Of a stretch of 64,000 nt of DNA, positions 1 to 8,261 are shown piece after piece; within the stretch, counting starts at the first letter, position 1; each line of letters begins with the position of its first letter. The position numbers were made by a program, and so were the translations under genes. Under the pieces are notes generated by a model. That model searched no databases. It saw only the letters and a program-made list of their open reading frames with translations, and was not told the DNA's origin. Source of the stretch: Flavobacterium sp. 1355 (lineage in GTDB: Bacteria > Bacteroidota > Bacteroidia > Flavobacteriales > Flavobacteriaceae); the NCBI RefSeq assembly GCF_017833415.1, contig NZ_JAFICC010000003.1, positions 1 through 64,000 of the forward strand, read 5' to 3'.

Positions 1-28
1 CTTACGATTCCATTACTCTTATTCTTTT

Positions 29-48
29 GTCTCGTTGTAAAACGAGAC
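29..48. repeat. Short hairpin gtctcgtt/aacgagac
   Basis: A perfect 8-bp inverted repeat with a 4-nt loop lies inside the presumed leader downstream of the three leftward promoters. The same arm core recurs in the longer hairpin at 681-715. It could be a leader structure or part of a dispersed repeat. Confidence 0.4.
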
Positions 49-116
49 GGCTGTCAATTCAATATGTCTACGAACGTGTATTTCTTTTTTGTTTCACTTG
101 TGTTTCAAAGCGGGTG

Positions 117-146
117 CAAAACTACAATTTCTTTTTTAACCTGCAA
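117..146 (-). promoter_or_regulatory. Tandem leftward promoter, copy 1
   Basis: On the minus strand a TTG (-33) is followed after 19 nt by TAGTTTTG, matching the Bacteroidota promoter TTG-N17-19-TAnnTTTG. The downstream bases read CACCCGC, as in the other two copies. It points out of the left edge of the window. Confidence 0.6.
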
Positions 147-240
147 GAAAAATTTAAAGTTTTTTTTGAAACTTTTTTTCGTCTCATCTCTTTGTTTTTC
201 TTACCAGTCTATCAAGGAACTTTCCGTGTTTTGCGGGGTG

Positions 241-271
241 CAAATGTAACATCCGTTTTCTAATCTCACAA
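241..271 (-). promoter_or_regulatory. Tandem leftward promoter, copy 2
   Basis: The minus strand carries TTG, a 20-nt spacer and TACATTTG followed by CACCCCGC. It lies 124 bp from copy 1 and 121 bp from copy 3, and the flanks of the copies resemble one another (tatcaaggaac versus aatcagggaac), so this is an imperfect tandem repeat of a promoter unit. Confidence 0.55.
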
Positions 272-361
272 GCTTTTTTGAATCTTTTTTGAAAAAATTT
301 TTCAGTCTCAATTCGTATCGCTTGTCAGTAAATCAGGGAACGTGTGTCATTGTTGCGGGTG

Positions 362-391
362 CAAAAGTAGCACCATTATTTACATTTGCAA
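362..391 (-). promoter_or_regulatory. Tandem leftward promoter, copy 3
   Basis: The minus strand carries TTG, a 19-nt spacer and TACTTTTG followed by CACCCGC. Stacked strong promoters of this type commonly precede rRNA operons in this phylum. No rRNA is visible here, so an rrn operon left of base 1 is an inference. Confidence 0.6.
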
Positions 392-654
392 GGGTTTTTA
401 TTATATTTTTTCCATGTTTTTCCACGCTTTTTCTTAACTCGCTGATAACAGATTCTTTACAATTATTATTTTTTGAATCGTTGTCAGTTTTTTCTTCATC
501 CGGCTGATATTTCTGTATTTTAAGTCTTTTTCGAAACGACGTTTTTGCGGAATTTATAGATTTTTGCAGGAATTTGATTCATTCTGCCCATCAAGGTGCA
601 AGGTTTGCTTCTACTTTTCATTATGAATTTTGAAAGTTCTTTTGAAAACAAGTG

Positions 655-737
655 CCCTAGCCCCGATAGAAGTGAAAATCCTTTTGTGTCTCGTTGCTTT
701 AACGAGACACAAAAGATTGTAGCGGATAGCGGGATTA
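655..737. repeat. Dispersed structured repeat with 15-bp hairpin
   Basis: The element begins with a cccgatag motif and ends with agcggatagcggga. Between them is a perfect 15-bp stem (681-695 with 701-715) around a 5-nt loop. Such elements are scattered between genes in Flavobacterium genomes and look like REP or structured-RNA repeats (a Flavo-1-like RNA motif is possible, unchecked). No protein is encoded between 1 and 998. Confidence 0.5.
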
Positions 738-785
738 GCTCCTTATTAAATTAAACTCCCTTTTTTAAAATTCAAATTCTAAACC

Positions 786-818
786 AGAAGGGGCTTCGAC
801 TTCGCTCAGCCTGACAAT
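786..818. repeat. Dispersed intergenic repeat (gcttcgacttcgctcagc type)
   Basis: A short GC-richer stretch in an AT-rich spacer matches a sequence type familiar from many Bacteroidota intergenic regions. No second copy was noticed in this window. Confidence 0.35.
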
Positions 819-900
819 GGGTATTTAAATCTGAAATAGGATTCGTCAACCTATTTTACTCTTATATATTGTAGTAAAGTTTTCTACTTATATATAGGTA

Positions 901-941
901 TAAAAAAAACAAACCCGACAGGTTTGAAAACTTATCGGGTT
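901..941 (-). terminator. Rho-independent terminator of the DUF4294 gene
   Basis: On the minus strand an aacccgataagt/acctgtcgggtt stem (one G-T pair and a loose base) is followed by a run of T. It lies 58 bp after the stop codon of the gene at 999-1682. Confidence 0.7.
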
Positions 942-998
942 CTGCGAGATTGTACCTTATATAATAGTGGGAGATTTTACGCTATATAATAGAACATC

Positions 999-1682
999 TT
1001 ATTTGTTTTGTGATTGTTCTTTTGCTTTTTGCTGCCATTTTTCTGCAAGATCATTGTAATTTATTGGATTTGCAGGCTTTTGGTTTATCAATCTTCCAGA
1101 TTCAAAAGCTCTGATGAGTATTGTTTCTATCAAATAGTCTTCATTGACTTCGTAGGGTTTGTATTCGGTTTTTAAACTTATATCGAATAAATTGGCTGTA
1201 GTGTTGGACACAAATGCTTTAAAACCACTTTTTAATGTTCTGATTAATTCATAAGTAGTGACTCCGGTTTGCCTATGAACAAGCTTTACAAGAATCTGTC
1301 CCTGTTTTCGCGAAAGCTTTTTTAATCTTGCTTCAAATTCGTTATTTAGATAGTCTTCTACAATTTTAAAGTATTTTTTCTTTTCACGGTTAGTCTTTAA
1401 ACGCGCCATTCCCTGATTTAAGGCTGTTAATCTATCTGCTGCCAACTTTGCATAGGGATACGTTTTATAGACTCTGTTCTGAAGAATGAGAAATTGCTTT
1501 TGAGCTTCGGGGTCCAGTTTTTCTTTAGAAATGATAATCTCTGGCAGTTCGATAGTATCATTTAAGATAGAATCGTGTTCTGTCAATATATAGCCCATTT
1601 CCTGATTTTCTTTAGGAGTAACCTGTGCTTGACTTTTAAAAGAAATCAATAATAAAACTAAAATACAGTAGGTAAATTTCAT
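999..1682 (-). CDS. DUF4294 domain-containing exported protein
   Basis: This 227-residue protein starts with a signal peptide (residues 1-19, hydrophobic core followed by SQAQ). The body is mostly helical and charged, with the conserved region around residues 60-190 (VYKTYPYAKLAADR, KYFKIVEDYL, GQILVKLVHRQTG) that marks DUF4294, a family almost confined to Flavobacteriia and of unknown function. It is transcribed divergently from the M42 peptidase next door and has its own terminator. Function cannot be inferred beyond export to the periplasm. Confidence 0.85.
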   Translation of the reverse strand: MKFTYCILVLLLISFKSQAQVTPKENQEMGYILTEHDSILNDTIELPEIIISKEKLDPEAQKQFLILQNRVYKTYPYAKLAADRLTALNQGMARLKTNREKKKYFKIVEDYLNNEFEARLKKLSRKQGQILVKLVHRQTGVTTYELIRTLKSGFKAFVSNTTANLFDISLKTEYKPYEVNEDYLIETILIRAFESGRLINQKPANPINYNDLAEKWQQKAKEQSQNK

Positions 1683-1763
1683 TGAGTCATAATTTAAATG
1701 TAAAATTATATATTTATATACAACTCTAATACCAAATTTATAAATTAGCGCAAAAATATTTTT

Positions 1764-2852
1764 ATGAGCACGAATTTTATCTTAAAAGATACGTCTATAG
1801 CTTTTTTGGAAAGCTACCTTAATAACGCCTCTCCTACTGGTTACGAAAGTGAAGGCCAAAAACTTTGGATGGATTATTTAAAACCCTATGTTGATACTTT
1901 TATTACCGACACTTATGGCACTGCTGTAGGGATTATTAATCCGGAAGCGCCTTTTAAGGTTGTTATTGAAGGCCATGCTGATGAAATTTCGTGGTATGTA
2001 AACTATATTACTGAAGATGGATTATTATATGTAATTCGAAACGGTGGTTCTGATCATCAGATTGCTCCATCAAAAAGAGTTCATATTCATACCAAAAAAG
2101 GAATTGTAAATGGTGTTTTTGGATGGCCGGCAATTCATACGAGATTGCGTGATAAAGAGGAAATTCCGAAATTGAGTAATATCTTTATTGATTTAGGATG
2201 TGAAACTAAGGAACAGGTTGAAGCTCTGGGTGTGCATGTGGGATGCGTGATTACATATCCGGATGAATTTATGATTTTGAACGAAAACAAATTTGTTTGC
2301 CGCGCTATTGATAATCGTATGGGCGGTTTTATGATTGCTGAAGTAGCTCGTTTATTGCACGAGAATAAAAAGAAATTACCTTTTGGTTTGTATATCGTGA
2401 ATTCTGTACAGGAAGAAATCGGTCTTCGTGGTGCGGAAATGATTGCACAAACAATTAAGCCGAATGTTGCAATTGTTACAGATGTTTGTCATGATACAAC
2501 AACTCCTATGATTGACAAAAAGGTAGAAGGTGATCTTAAAATGGGTCGTGGCCCTGTTATTGCTTATGCTCCGGCAGTACAAAACAAACTACGTGATTTA
2601 ATTGTTGATACAGCAATTGAGAATAAAATTCCGTTTCAGCGTCATGCAAGTTCACGCGCTACCGGTACAGATACTGATGCTTTTGCTTACAGTAATGGAG
2701 GTGTTGCATCGGCTTTGATTTCGCTGCCTTTGCGCTATATGCATACTACTGTGGAAATGGTTCAGAGGGAAGATGTTGAAAATGTGATTCAGTTAATTTA
2801 TGAATCATTATTGAAAATTGAAAATAATGAGACTTTTTCTTATTTCAAATAA
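1764..2852 (+). CDS. M42 family metallopeptidase (aminopeptidase)
   Basis: A cytosolic dinuclear-metal aminopeptidase of 362 residues, the usual length for M42 (glutamyl aminopeptidase/FrvX type). The metal ligands are recognisable: H71 and D73 in GHADE, D183 in AIDNRMGG, the E217-E218 pair in VQEEIG, D240 in IVTD and H327 in MHTT. These enzymes form large tetrahedral assemblies that remove N-terminal residues from peptides. It stands alone, divergent from the DUF4294 gene, with a terminator hairpin downstream. Substrate preference is not readable from the sequence. Confidence 0.93.
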   Translation: MSTNFILKDTSIAFLESYLNNASPTGYESEGQKLWMDYLKPYVDTFITDTYGTAVGIINPEAPFKVVIEGHADEISWYVNYITEDGLLYVIRNGGSDHQIAPSKRVHIHTKKGIVNGVFGWPAIHTRLRDKEEIPKLSNIFIDLGCETKEQVEALGVHVGCVITYPDEFMILNENKFVCRAIDNRMGGFMIAEVARLLHENKKKLPFGLYIVNSVQEEIGLRGAEMIAQTIKPNVAIVTDVCHDTTTPMIDKKVEGDLKMGRGPVIAYAPAVQNKLRDLIVDTAIENKIPFQRHASSRATGTDTDAFAYSNGGVASALISLPLRYMHTTVEMVQREDVENVIQLIYESLLKIENNETFSYFK

Positions 2853-2925
2853 TATTAAAAGTCAGTTCGGAGATTGAATAATATGTCTGAACTGATAAAT
2901 ATAACAAGCATGAAAATTCTAATTG

Positions 2926-2959
2926 AAAAAAGTATCATTTATTAAAATGGTGCTTTTTT
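2926..2959 (+). terminator. Terminator after the M42 peptidase gene
   Basis: An aaaaaagtatcattt/aaaatggtgctttttt hairpin with G-T wobbles and a T run lies about 75 bp past the stop codon. Confidence 0.6.
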
Positions 2960-2980
2960 TGTTTTTGATTGTATAAATAA

Positions 2981-3008
2981 AAAACGACCTTCTGCTCAGG
3001 AAGGTCGC
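2981..3008 (-). terminator. Terminator after the first ankyrin gene
   Basis: A perfect cgacctt/aaggtcg stem is followed on the minus strand by T residues, 31 bp beyond the stop codon of 3039-3422. Confidence 0.75.
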
Positions 3009-3038
3009 TTTGTATACTAACTCGAACTTATTTAAATC

Positions 3039-3422
3039 TTATTTTAAATCTTTCAAAAGGGCAATAGCTTCTGTAGCATTTGATAATTGTGCATATTTTA
3101 AGGCTGTATATCCTTTTTCATTTTTATCATTTGGACGGGCTCCGCTAGCTATTAAAACTTTCATAATTTCAACTTTATTATAACGTGCAGCAGTCATTAA
3201 AGGAGACATATCGTCTGACTTTTCATTTACATTAGCTCCATATTCAATAAATTTTTTCACTACTTCAATATCTCCTTTACTAACTGCAACGTTTAGTGGA
3301 GTCGCGTCGTATGCTGCTGATACAACTTGTTCGTTTACAACTGCTGTTTTGTGAGTTGAAGCCATTGAAACATTTGCAAATGTTACTAATGCTAATCCTA
3401 AATAAATAACTGAATTTTTCAT
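3039..3422 (-). CDS. Exported ankyrin-repeat protein (copy 1)
   Basis: This 127-residue protein has a signal peptide (residues 1-22, cleaved after SMA) and then about three ankyrin repeats (TPLNVAVSKGDIEVVKKFIEYGANVN, SPLMTAARYNKVEIMKVLIASGA, GYTALKYAQ). Ankyrin repeats bind proteins; here they act in the envelope and the partner is unknown. It is a tandem paralogue of 3944-4324, sharing most of the C-terminal half and even upstream bases (tgtttgttaaat and gattgat). Each copy has its own terminator. A -7-like TACATTTG lies about 60 nt upstream of the start. Confidence 0.88.
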   Translation of the reverse strand: MKNSVIYLGLALVTFANVSMASTHKTAVVNEQVVSAAYDATPLNVAVSKGDIEVVKKFIEYGANVNEKSDDMSPLMTAARYNKVEIMKVLIASGARPNDKNEKGYTALKYAQLSNATEAIALLKDLK

Positions 3423-3943
3423 AATGGGTTTGTTTGTTAAATTGATTGATAAATATTTGATTGATGATTTTTAATTCTCTACAAATGTAAAATAAATTTT
3501 GGTATAATGTATTACAAGGTACTATGTTTTAACCAACTCTTAACATTTAATTAATAATTCCTGATTAATGTATTACAATTTTTAAATTAAACACATATAA
3601 AAGACGCTGCAAAGGTAAAAATGTTACACTAATACGAATATTTTTAAAAAATAAAACGAAAATTTTTACAAAATTAAAGCAGTAAAATTTTAGTTTTTTA
3701 ACTTTACTTTAAAATTATAGGTAAAAAAGGATGCTTTTTTTAATTAATGCATAATTTTTTAATACGAAAATGTGCATTAATCATCTTAATGAAATATTTT
3801 TCAAAAAAACAATAAAGTAGGAAAATACAAATAAATAATTGGAATCAATACAAATTAGATAATTTGGAATGACTGTACAATAGCTTAAAATAAAAAAGCG
3901 CAATTCATTATGAATTGCGCTTTTTGAATAAATAAATGATTTT
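3423..3943. other. AT-rich spacer between the ankyrin paralogues
   Basis: No open frame of substance is present. Two minus-strand -7-like elements are visible: TACATTTG at 3482-3489 and TACCTTTG at 3610-3617. Neither has a well-placed TTG. They probably serve the gene at 3039-3422. Confidence 0.4.
3893..3925 (-). terminator. Terminator after the second ankyrin gene
   Basis: A perfect 15-bp stem (aaaaagcgcaattca with its complement, 3-nt loop) with flanking A/T runs makes a strong, potentially bidirectional terminator, about 20 bp after the stop codon. Confidence 0.8.
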
Positions 3944-4324
3944 TTATTTCATAGATTTCAGAACAGTAATCGCATCTTTCGCATTTGAAAATTCTGCGTA
4001 ATTGAGCGCTTTATACCCTTTTTCATTTTTATCAGAAACTTTGGCCCCATTTGCCAGTAATATTTTAATAATTTCGACTTCATTATGAAGTGCTGCAACC
4101 ATTAATGGTGTCATGTCTTTTGCCATTTTATTGACATCAGCGCCATATTTAATAAATTTTCTGACACTGTCAATATCACCTCTGCTTATTGCCAGATGAA
4201 ATGGTGATTCCGAAAAAGCTAAAAATTGAGTCTGAATATTTTTTAATGATGTGTTATTTGAAGCCATTGATAAATTTGTAAATGCCAGTACAAGGGCTAC
4301 TCCCGTAATTAACGATTTTTTCAT
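3944..4324 (-). CDS. Exported ankyrin-repeat protein (copy 2)
   Basis: A 126-residue signal-peptide protein with about three ankyrin repeats (SPFHLAISRGDIDSVRKFIKYGADVN, TPLMVAALHNEVEIIKILLANGA, GYKALNYAEF). It aligns without gaps over most of its length with copy 1, and both end in a similar LK-L/M-K tail, so the pair arose by tandem duplication followed by divergence. It probably acts as a periplasmic protein-binding module. No partner gene is adjacent. Confidence 0.88.
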   Translation of the reverse strand: MKKSLITGVALVLAFTNLSMASNNTSLKNIQTQFLAFSESPFHLAISRGDIDSVRKFIKYGADVNKMAKDMTPLMVAALHNEVEIIKILLANGAKVSDKNEKGYKALNYAEFSNAKDAITVLKSMK

Positions 4325-4409
4325 GATGATTGTTTGTTAAATGATTGATGATGATATTTGATATATAAGCTATAGACGACAAAAAAACTGATTAGGTTGC
4401 ATTAAATTC

Positions 4410-4439
4410 AAAAAAAAGCAACCCACTTTGATGGATTGC
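4410..4439 (-). terminator. Terminator after the GH26 gene
   Basis: On the minus strand gcaatcca/tgggttgc pairs with one wobble and is followed by a T8 run, about 20 bp after the stop codon. Confidence 0.75.
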
Positions 4440-4460
4440 GCTTTTGGTATTTATAATAGT

Positions 4461-5597
4461 TTAGAGCTTAATCTTTTTGTTATAAATATTTTTCAAATCA
4501 TTTTCGAAGAATGAATAAGGGTCATCGTAGAATTTGACAAAATCAGGAGCACTAATTTGTTCAGGAAATGGAGCATAAAAATGTGTGGGGCTTTTTACAT
4601 CATTTCTCCAAACTAAAACATAAGCCAGTTGAAGATTTTCTGATTTTAATGATTTTAATAAAATTTCTGTCCACCAGTTTGGATTTGGAATCGATTCTAG
4701 ACCTGTTTCTGTAAAAGCTGCCAGCTTATTTTTGCTTATCGCGAGATCCGATATTATTTTGAGTTTCTTAACTCCTGCTTTCAAATCATATTTTCCGTCT
4801 CTGCCAAAATCAGCATAGTCATCCATACCCAGCATGTCTACATAATCATCACCGGGATAACGCTCTAAATACTCAGATTCAGAATTAAATTTATTGTCTG
4901 GAGAAAAAGCATATATAAAATTATGTACACCCAAAGTATCTCTCAAATAAGAAACCGTAAATTGCCAGACGGCTATAAAATCTTCTCGTGAAGTATATTT
5001 TTTTCCCCACCAAAACCAATCTCCGTCAAACTCATGATAGGGTCTGAAAATCATTGGTGCCAATGTTCCGTTTTTTCCCTTTACAGAATTTGCAAAATCA
5101 GCAATTGTTTTTAAAATTTCTTTATACCGTTCATGATGAGATCCGCCAGGTTTAATCAATTCCATGGCTGCAACAGAGACTGAATCTTTCCAATAAAAAC
5201 TTTCTTCTGAAACCGGGTTCAAAAAATGCCATGAAACGGTTGTGATCCCTCCTCGTTCATAAGTATTAATTACATTTTTTCTTAGAATTGCTTTTGCATT
5301 TTCAATTTCTTCTTTGGAATGCCTGGAAAAATCACTAAAATCAATTCCCACAACAGCAGGATGAGAACCCGTTACTGATTTTACATCAGACCTATTTGTT
5401 TCATTTGACCAGCCATGGCCATATTCCAATGCATGTTGATGGCCAAACAGGATATGTTTTTTAGCTATTGTTTTTAGATTGCGGTACAAATGCCTGGTTT
5501 CTTTTGTCGCATTTTTATCAATTTGAGCAAAAAGAAAATGTCCTGTTATTATAAAAATAAATAACAGGACATTTTTTTTCTTGGGTATAAATTTCAT
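4461..5597 (-). CDS. Glycoside hydrolase family 26 beta-mannanase
   Basis: An exported 378-residue enzyme with a signal peptide at residues 1-24 (LLFIFIITGHFLFAQ). The GH26 catalytic pair is visible: acid/base E189 in FRPYHEFDGDWFWWG and nucleophile E297 in AAFTETGLES; GHQHALEYG near residue 53 is also typical. These enzymes cleave beta-1,4-mannan. The gene is not in a SusCD locus, but it follows purC with only 32 bp between them. An 8-bp palindrome abuts its start codon. Confidence 0.92.
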   Translation of the reverse strand: MKFIPKKKNVLLFIFIITGHFLFAQIDKNATKETRHLYRNLKTIAKKHILFGHQHALEYGHGWSNETNRSDVKSVTGSHPAVVGIDFSDFSRHSKEEIENAKAILRKNVINTYERGGITTVSWHFLNPVSEESFYWKDSVSVAAMELIKPGGSHHERYKEILKTIADFANSVKGKNGTLAPMIFRPYHEFDGDWFWWGKKYTSREDFIAVWQFTVSYLRDTLGVHNFIYAFSPDNKFNSESEYLERYPGDDYVDMLGMDDYADFGRDGKYDLKAGVKKLKIISDLAISKNKLAAFTETGLESIPNPNWWTEILLKSLKSENLQLAYVLVWRNDVKSPTHFYAPFPEQISAPDFVKFYDDPYSFFENDLKNIYNKKIKL

Positions 5598-5620
5598 GGT
5601 TTAAATAATTAGTTTAAACC
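5598..5620 (-). promoter_or_regulatory. Palindrome at the GH26 start
   Basis: ggtttaaa and tttaaacc form a perfect 8-bp inverted repeat around 7 nt, just upstream of the GH26 start codon and just after the purC stop. It could be an operator or a weak attenuator; nothing in the sequence decides. Confidence 0.35.
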
Positions 5621-5629
5621 TGAAAATTA

Positions 5630-6583
5630 CTATTTTGAAGAAAGATAATCTAATACGTTTTTATCAATACGTTGATCGATATTGGCAATATCAGCCTTTA
5701 CAAATTTTTCTCCTAAAATATTCTCATACAATTCGATATATCTTTCAGAAACAGATTCGATATAAGCGTCTGTCATTTCCGGAATTTGTTGTCCTTCCTG
5801 ACCCTGAAAACCATTTTCGATCAGCCAGCGACGCACAAATTCTTTAGATAACTGTTTTTGCTCCTCTCCTTTTTCCTGTCTTTCTTTGTAACCGTCTGCA
5901 TAAAAATAACGGGAAGAATCCGGAGTATGAATTTCATCAATTAAAACAATTACACCGTCTTTTGTTTTACCAAATTCATATTTTGTATCAACTAAAATTA
6001 ATCCGCGGCTTGCAGCAATTTCGGTCCCTCTTTGAAATAATGCTCGGGTATATTTTTCTAAAACTAAATAATCTTCTTCTGAAACAATTCCTTTAGACAG
6101 AATATCTTCACGAGAAATATCTTCATCATGAGAGCCGTTATCTGCTTTTGTTGTTGGTGTAATAATTGGTTCCGGAAATTTATCATTTTCCTTTAAACCT
6201 TCTGCCATTGTTACTCCGCAGATCTGTCTTCTTCCTGCTGCATATTCACGGGCTGCATGACCCGAAACATATCCGCGAATAACCATTTCAACTTTAAAAG
6301 GCTCGCACAAATGACCAACAGCAACATTTGGGTCGGGAGTTGCAATTAACCAGTTTGGTACAATATCTTCAGTCAATTCCATAAATCTTGTTGCGATTTG
6401 ATTTAAAATCTGCCCTTTATACGGAATTCCTTTTGGTAAAACTACATCAAAAGCCGAAAGTCTGTCGGTTGCTACCATTACCAAAAGTTCGTCGTTTATG
6501 TTGTAAACTTCTCTAACTTTTCCACGGTAAACTGATTTCTGATTCGGAAAATTAAAATTTGTAGTTGTAATTGTATTGCTCAT
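5630..6583 (-). CDS. purC: Phosphoribosylaminoimidazole-succinocarboxamide synthase
   Basis: PurC joins CAIR and aspartate using ATP to make SAICAR, a late step of purine biosynthesis in the cytosol. The 317-residue length fits the longer Bacteroidota/eukaryote-like form. Recognisable motifs are [11 protein letters not shown] near residue 19, [43 protein letters not shown] and [11 protein letters not shown]. It lies upstream of the GH26 gene. A -7-like TAAATTTG (6614-6621) is about 30 nt upstream of the start. Confidence 0.97.
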   Translation of the reverse strand: MSNTITTTNFNFPNQKSVYRGKVREVYNINDELLVMVATDRLSAFDVVLPKGIPYKGQILNQIATRFMELTEDIVPNWLIATPDPNVAVGHLCEPFKVEMVIRGYVSGHAAREYAAGRRQICGVTMAEGLKENDKFPEPIITPTTKADNGSHDEDISREDILSKGIVSEEDYLVLEKYTRALFQRGTEIAASRGLILVDTKYEFGKTKDGVIVLIDEIHTPDSSRYFYADGYKERQEKGEEQKQLSKEFVRRWLIENGFQGQEGQQIPEMTDAYIESVSERYIELYENILGEKFVKADIANIDQRIDKNVLDYLSSK

Positions 6584-6734
6584 CTGATTCGTTGTGTTGT
6601 TTTTTTATGAATGCAAATTTAAAATTATTTCAGAGAGTTACACTACTAAAATAAAGAGATAAATTACAAATGCGATAAAATTTTGTTATTAGAAGAGACT
6701 AACTAAATAATCAAAAAGATTTTTTTTAAAGTTT

Positions 6735-6772
6735 GTCACGAATTACACCAATTTGCACGAATTATTTTTATT
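6735..6772. repeat. Dispersed cacgaatta-type repeat
   Basis: The motif cacgaatta...gcacgaatta, repeated twice within about 35 bp, is a common intergenic sequence type in Flavobacterium. It lies in the spacer between purC and the HAD gene. Confidence 0.3.
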
Positions 6773-6807
6773 CAAAAAGAACATGTTTTTTTGCAATAAA
6801 CAGCTAA

Positions 6808-7638
6808 TTATCCTGCTGCAAATTCTTTGTTCAAAATTCTTGAAGCTATAAATCTTGCAACACCATCTTCAGCATTGGTTTTGATAACTTCTAAATCGGG
6901 TAAAGTCTCTTTTAGTAACGCAGGTGCATTTCCCATAATCAGACCTTTTCCAGATACAGACAGCATTTGCACATCATTAAAACCATCTCCAAAAGATACG
7001 GCTTCTGCTAATGTAAAACCTTCTTTCTCGAGTACTTGTTCTATCGCAACAGCTTTATCTATTGATTTATCCATAAACTCCAGGCAAGTTGGCAAACTGA
7101 AAGCATGATGCAGATGTTCTGAGGAATTGGCCAGAATATCATCTTTTAATTTTACTAATTTTTCATGGTTATCACATGAAAAGAAAATTTTAATTGCTCC
7201 GAAATCCTGCAATGCTTTATAGTCTACCAATTCAGGACGATATTTCAATTCTTCCTGAAAAGCATTAAGTTTATCGCTTATTCTATTGGTCTGCCATACA
7301 TTTTCTTTAAATAAGACTACGGTAATTTCAGGGTCAATTTCAACATTCAAAGCTGCTTTTACTACGTCACTATCTAAGTTAAAAGCAAAAAGTTCTTCTT
7401 TTTCTGGCGAGTGTATCCTGGCTCCATTTGAACTTACTAAATAAACCGGTACTTCAAGTTTTTCTATAATTGCCATGGCATCCAGATGATGGCGCCCTGT
7501 AGCTACAACTATAAGATAATTTTGATTGTGAAGTTCCTGAAAAATTGATTTTGTATAATCTGAAATCCGGTGATTGGTGTTGAGTAAAGTTCCATCTAGG
7601 TCACTCACTACAACTTTTATATTTTTAAGCTTAGTCAT
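6808..7638 (-). CDS. HAD-superfamily Cof-type phosphatase
   Basis: A cytosolic sugar-phosphate or nucleotide phosphatase of the Cof/IIB HAD class, 276 residues. Motif I is VVSDLDGTLLNT (D13 and D15), motif II is VVATGR, and GDGFNDVQML near the C-terminus holds motif IV. I chose the ATG at 7638. The longer frame starts with a TTG at 7668 that lies inside the TAAATTTG promoter element, so it would not be transcribed. Substrate unknown. Confidence 0.9.
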   Translation of the reverse strand: MTKLKNIKVVVSDLDGTLLNTNHRISDYTKSIFQELHNQNYLIVVATGRHHLDAMAIIEKLEVPVYLVSSNGARIHSPEKEELFAFNLDSDVVKAALNVEIDPEITVVLFKENVWQTNRISDKLNAFQEELKYRPELVDYKALQDFGAIKIFFSCDNHEKLVKLKDDILANSSEHLHHAFSLPTCLEFMDKSIDKAVAIEQVLEKEGFTLAEAVSFGDGFNDVQMLSVSGKGLIMGNAPALLKETLPDLEVIKTNAEDGVARFIASRILNKEFAAG

Positions 7639-7665
7639 ATTAAAGATCAAGTATTTAATGAGGTG

Positions 7666-7696
7666 CAAATTTACAGGTTTAGGCTCAGAAGAGCAA
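7666..7696 (-). promoter_or_regulatory. Promoter of the HAD gene
   Basis: The minus strand has TTG, a 20-nt spacer and TAAATTTG ending at 7666. This gives a leader of roughly 20 nt before the ATG at 7638 and rules out the upstream TTG start. Confidence 0.5.
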
Positions 7697-7778
7697 AGGA
7701 ATTGAGCTTTAAAGCCCCGAATTGAGGTAAGTTTATTATTTATTTAACTATTTAGTTAAATATTGAATTATAAATAAT

Positions 7779-8141
7779 TTAAACTTTTATAATTCCTGAT
7801 TTGTATAAATTTAACGCTTTTTGAACAACCATTTTAATTTGTTCCAAAGGCAAATCATCGTAAACATCAAAGAGCATAATTTTCATTCTTGAACGTGCTT
7901 CCTGAAGCAAAAATGATTCATCAAAATGTTTTCCTTCAACAATTCCGATATATGGCTTTTTGTATTTTTTATGAGTCCATAAATAACAGAAAATCTTTCC
8001 TTTATAACAAAAAAAAGGCATTCCGTATTTCATGACATTTGTAATGTCTTTGTCCTGATGCAAAATAATTTCTTTTAATGAAAGAAATATTCCTTTTACA
8101 GGCTCTTCTTGTTTCAGGTAGAAATCGTCTAATTGTTTCAT
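7779..8141 (-). CDS. DUF1801 domain-containing protein
   Basis: A 120-residue cytosolic protein with the DUF1801/YdhG-like signature: VKYGMPFFCYKGKIFCYLW (here MKYGMPFF) in the middle and PYIGIVEGKHF after it. The family has a small alpha/beta fold of unknown function. It is a single gene between the HAD phosphatase and phoH on the same strand. Confidence 0.85.
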   Translation of the reverse strand: MKQLDDFYLKQEEPVKGIFLSLKEIILHQDKDITNVMKYGMPFFCYKGKIFCYLWTHKKYKKPYIGIVEGKHFDESFLLQEARSRMKIMLFDVYDDLPLEQIKMVVQKALNLYKSGIIKV

Positions 8142-8261
8142 AATATCTCTTCAAAAAAAATATTCGTTTTCTACATAATCTTGATAAGAATGTAGAAAAC
8201 GAATATTAATAAATGTTAAAACACAATCCACGATTTACATTTAACATTTCACTATAATTAA

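Noticed and set aside
7639..7668. Longer HAD protein from a TTG start
   Set aside because: The TTG is part of the promoter -7 element.
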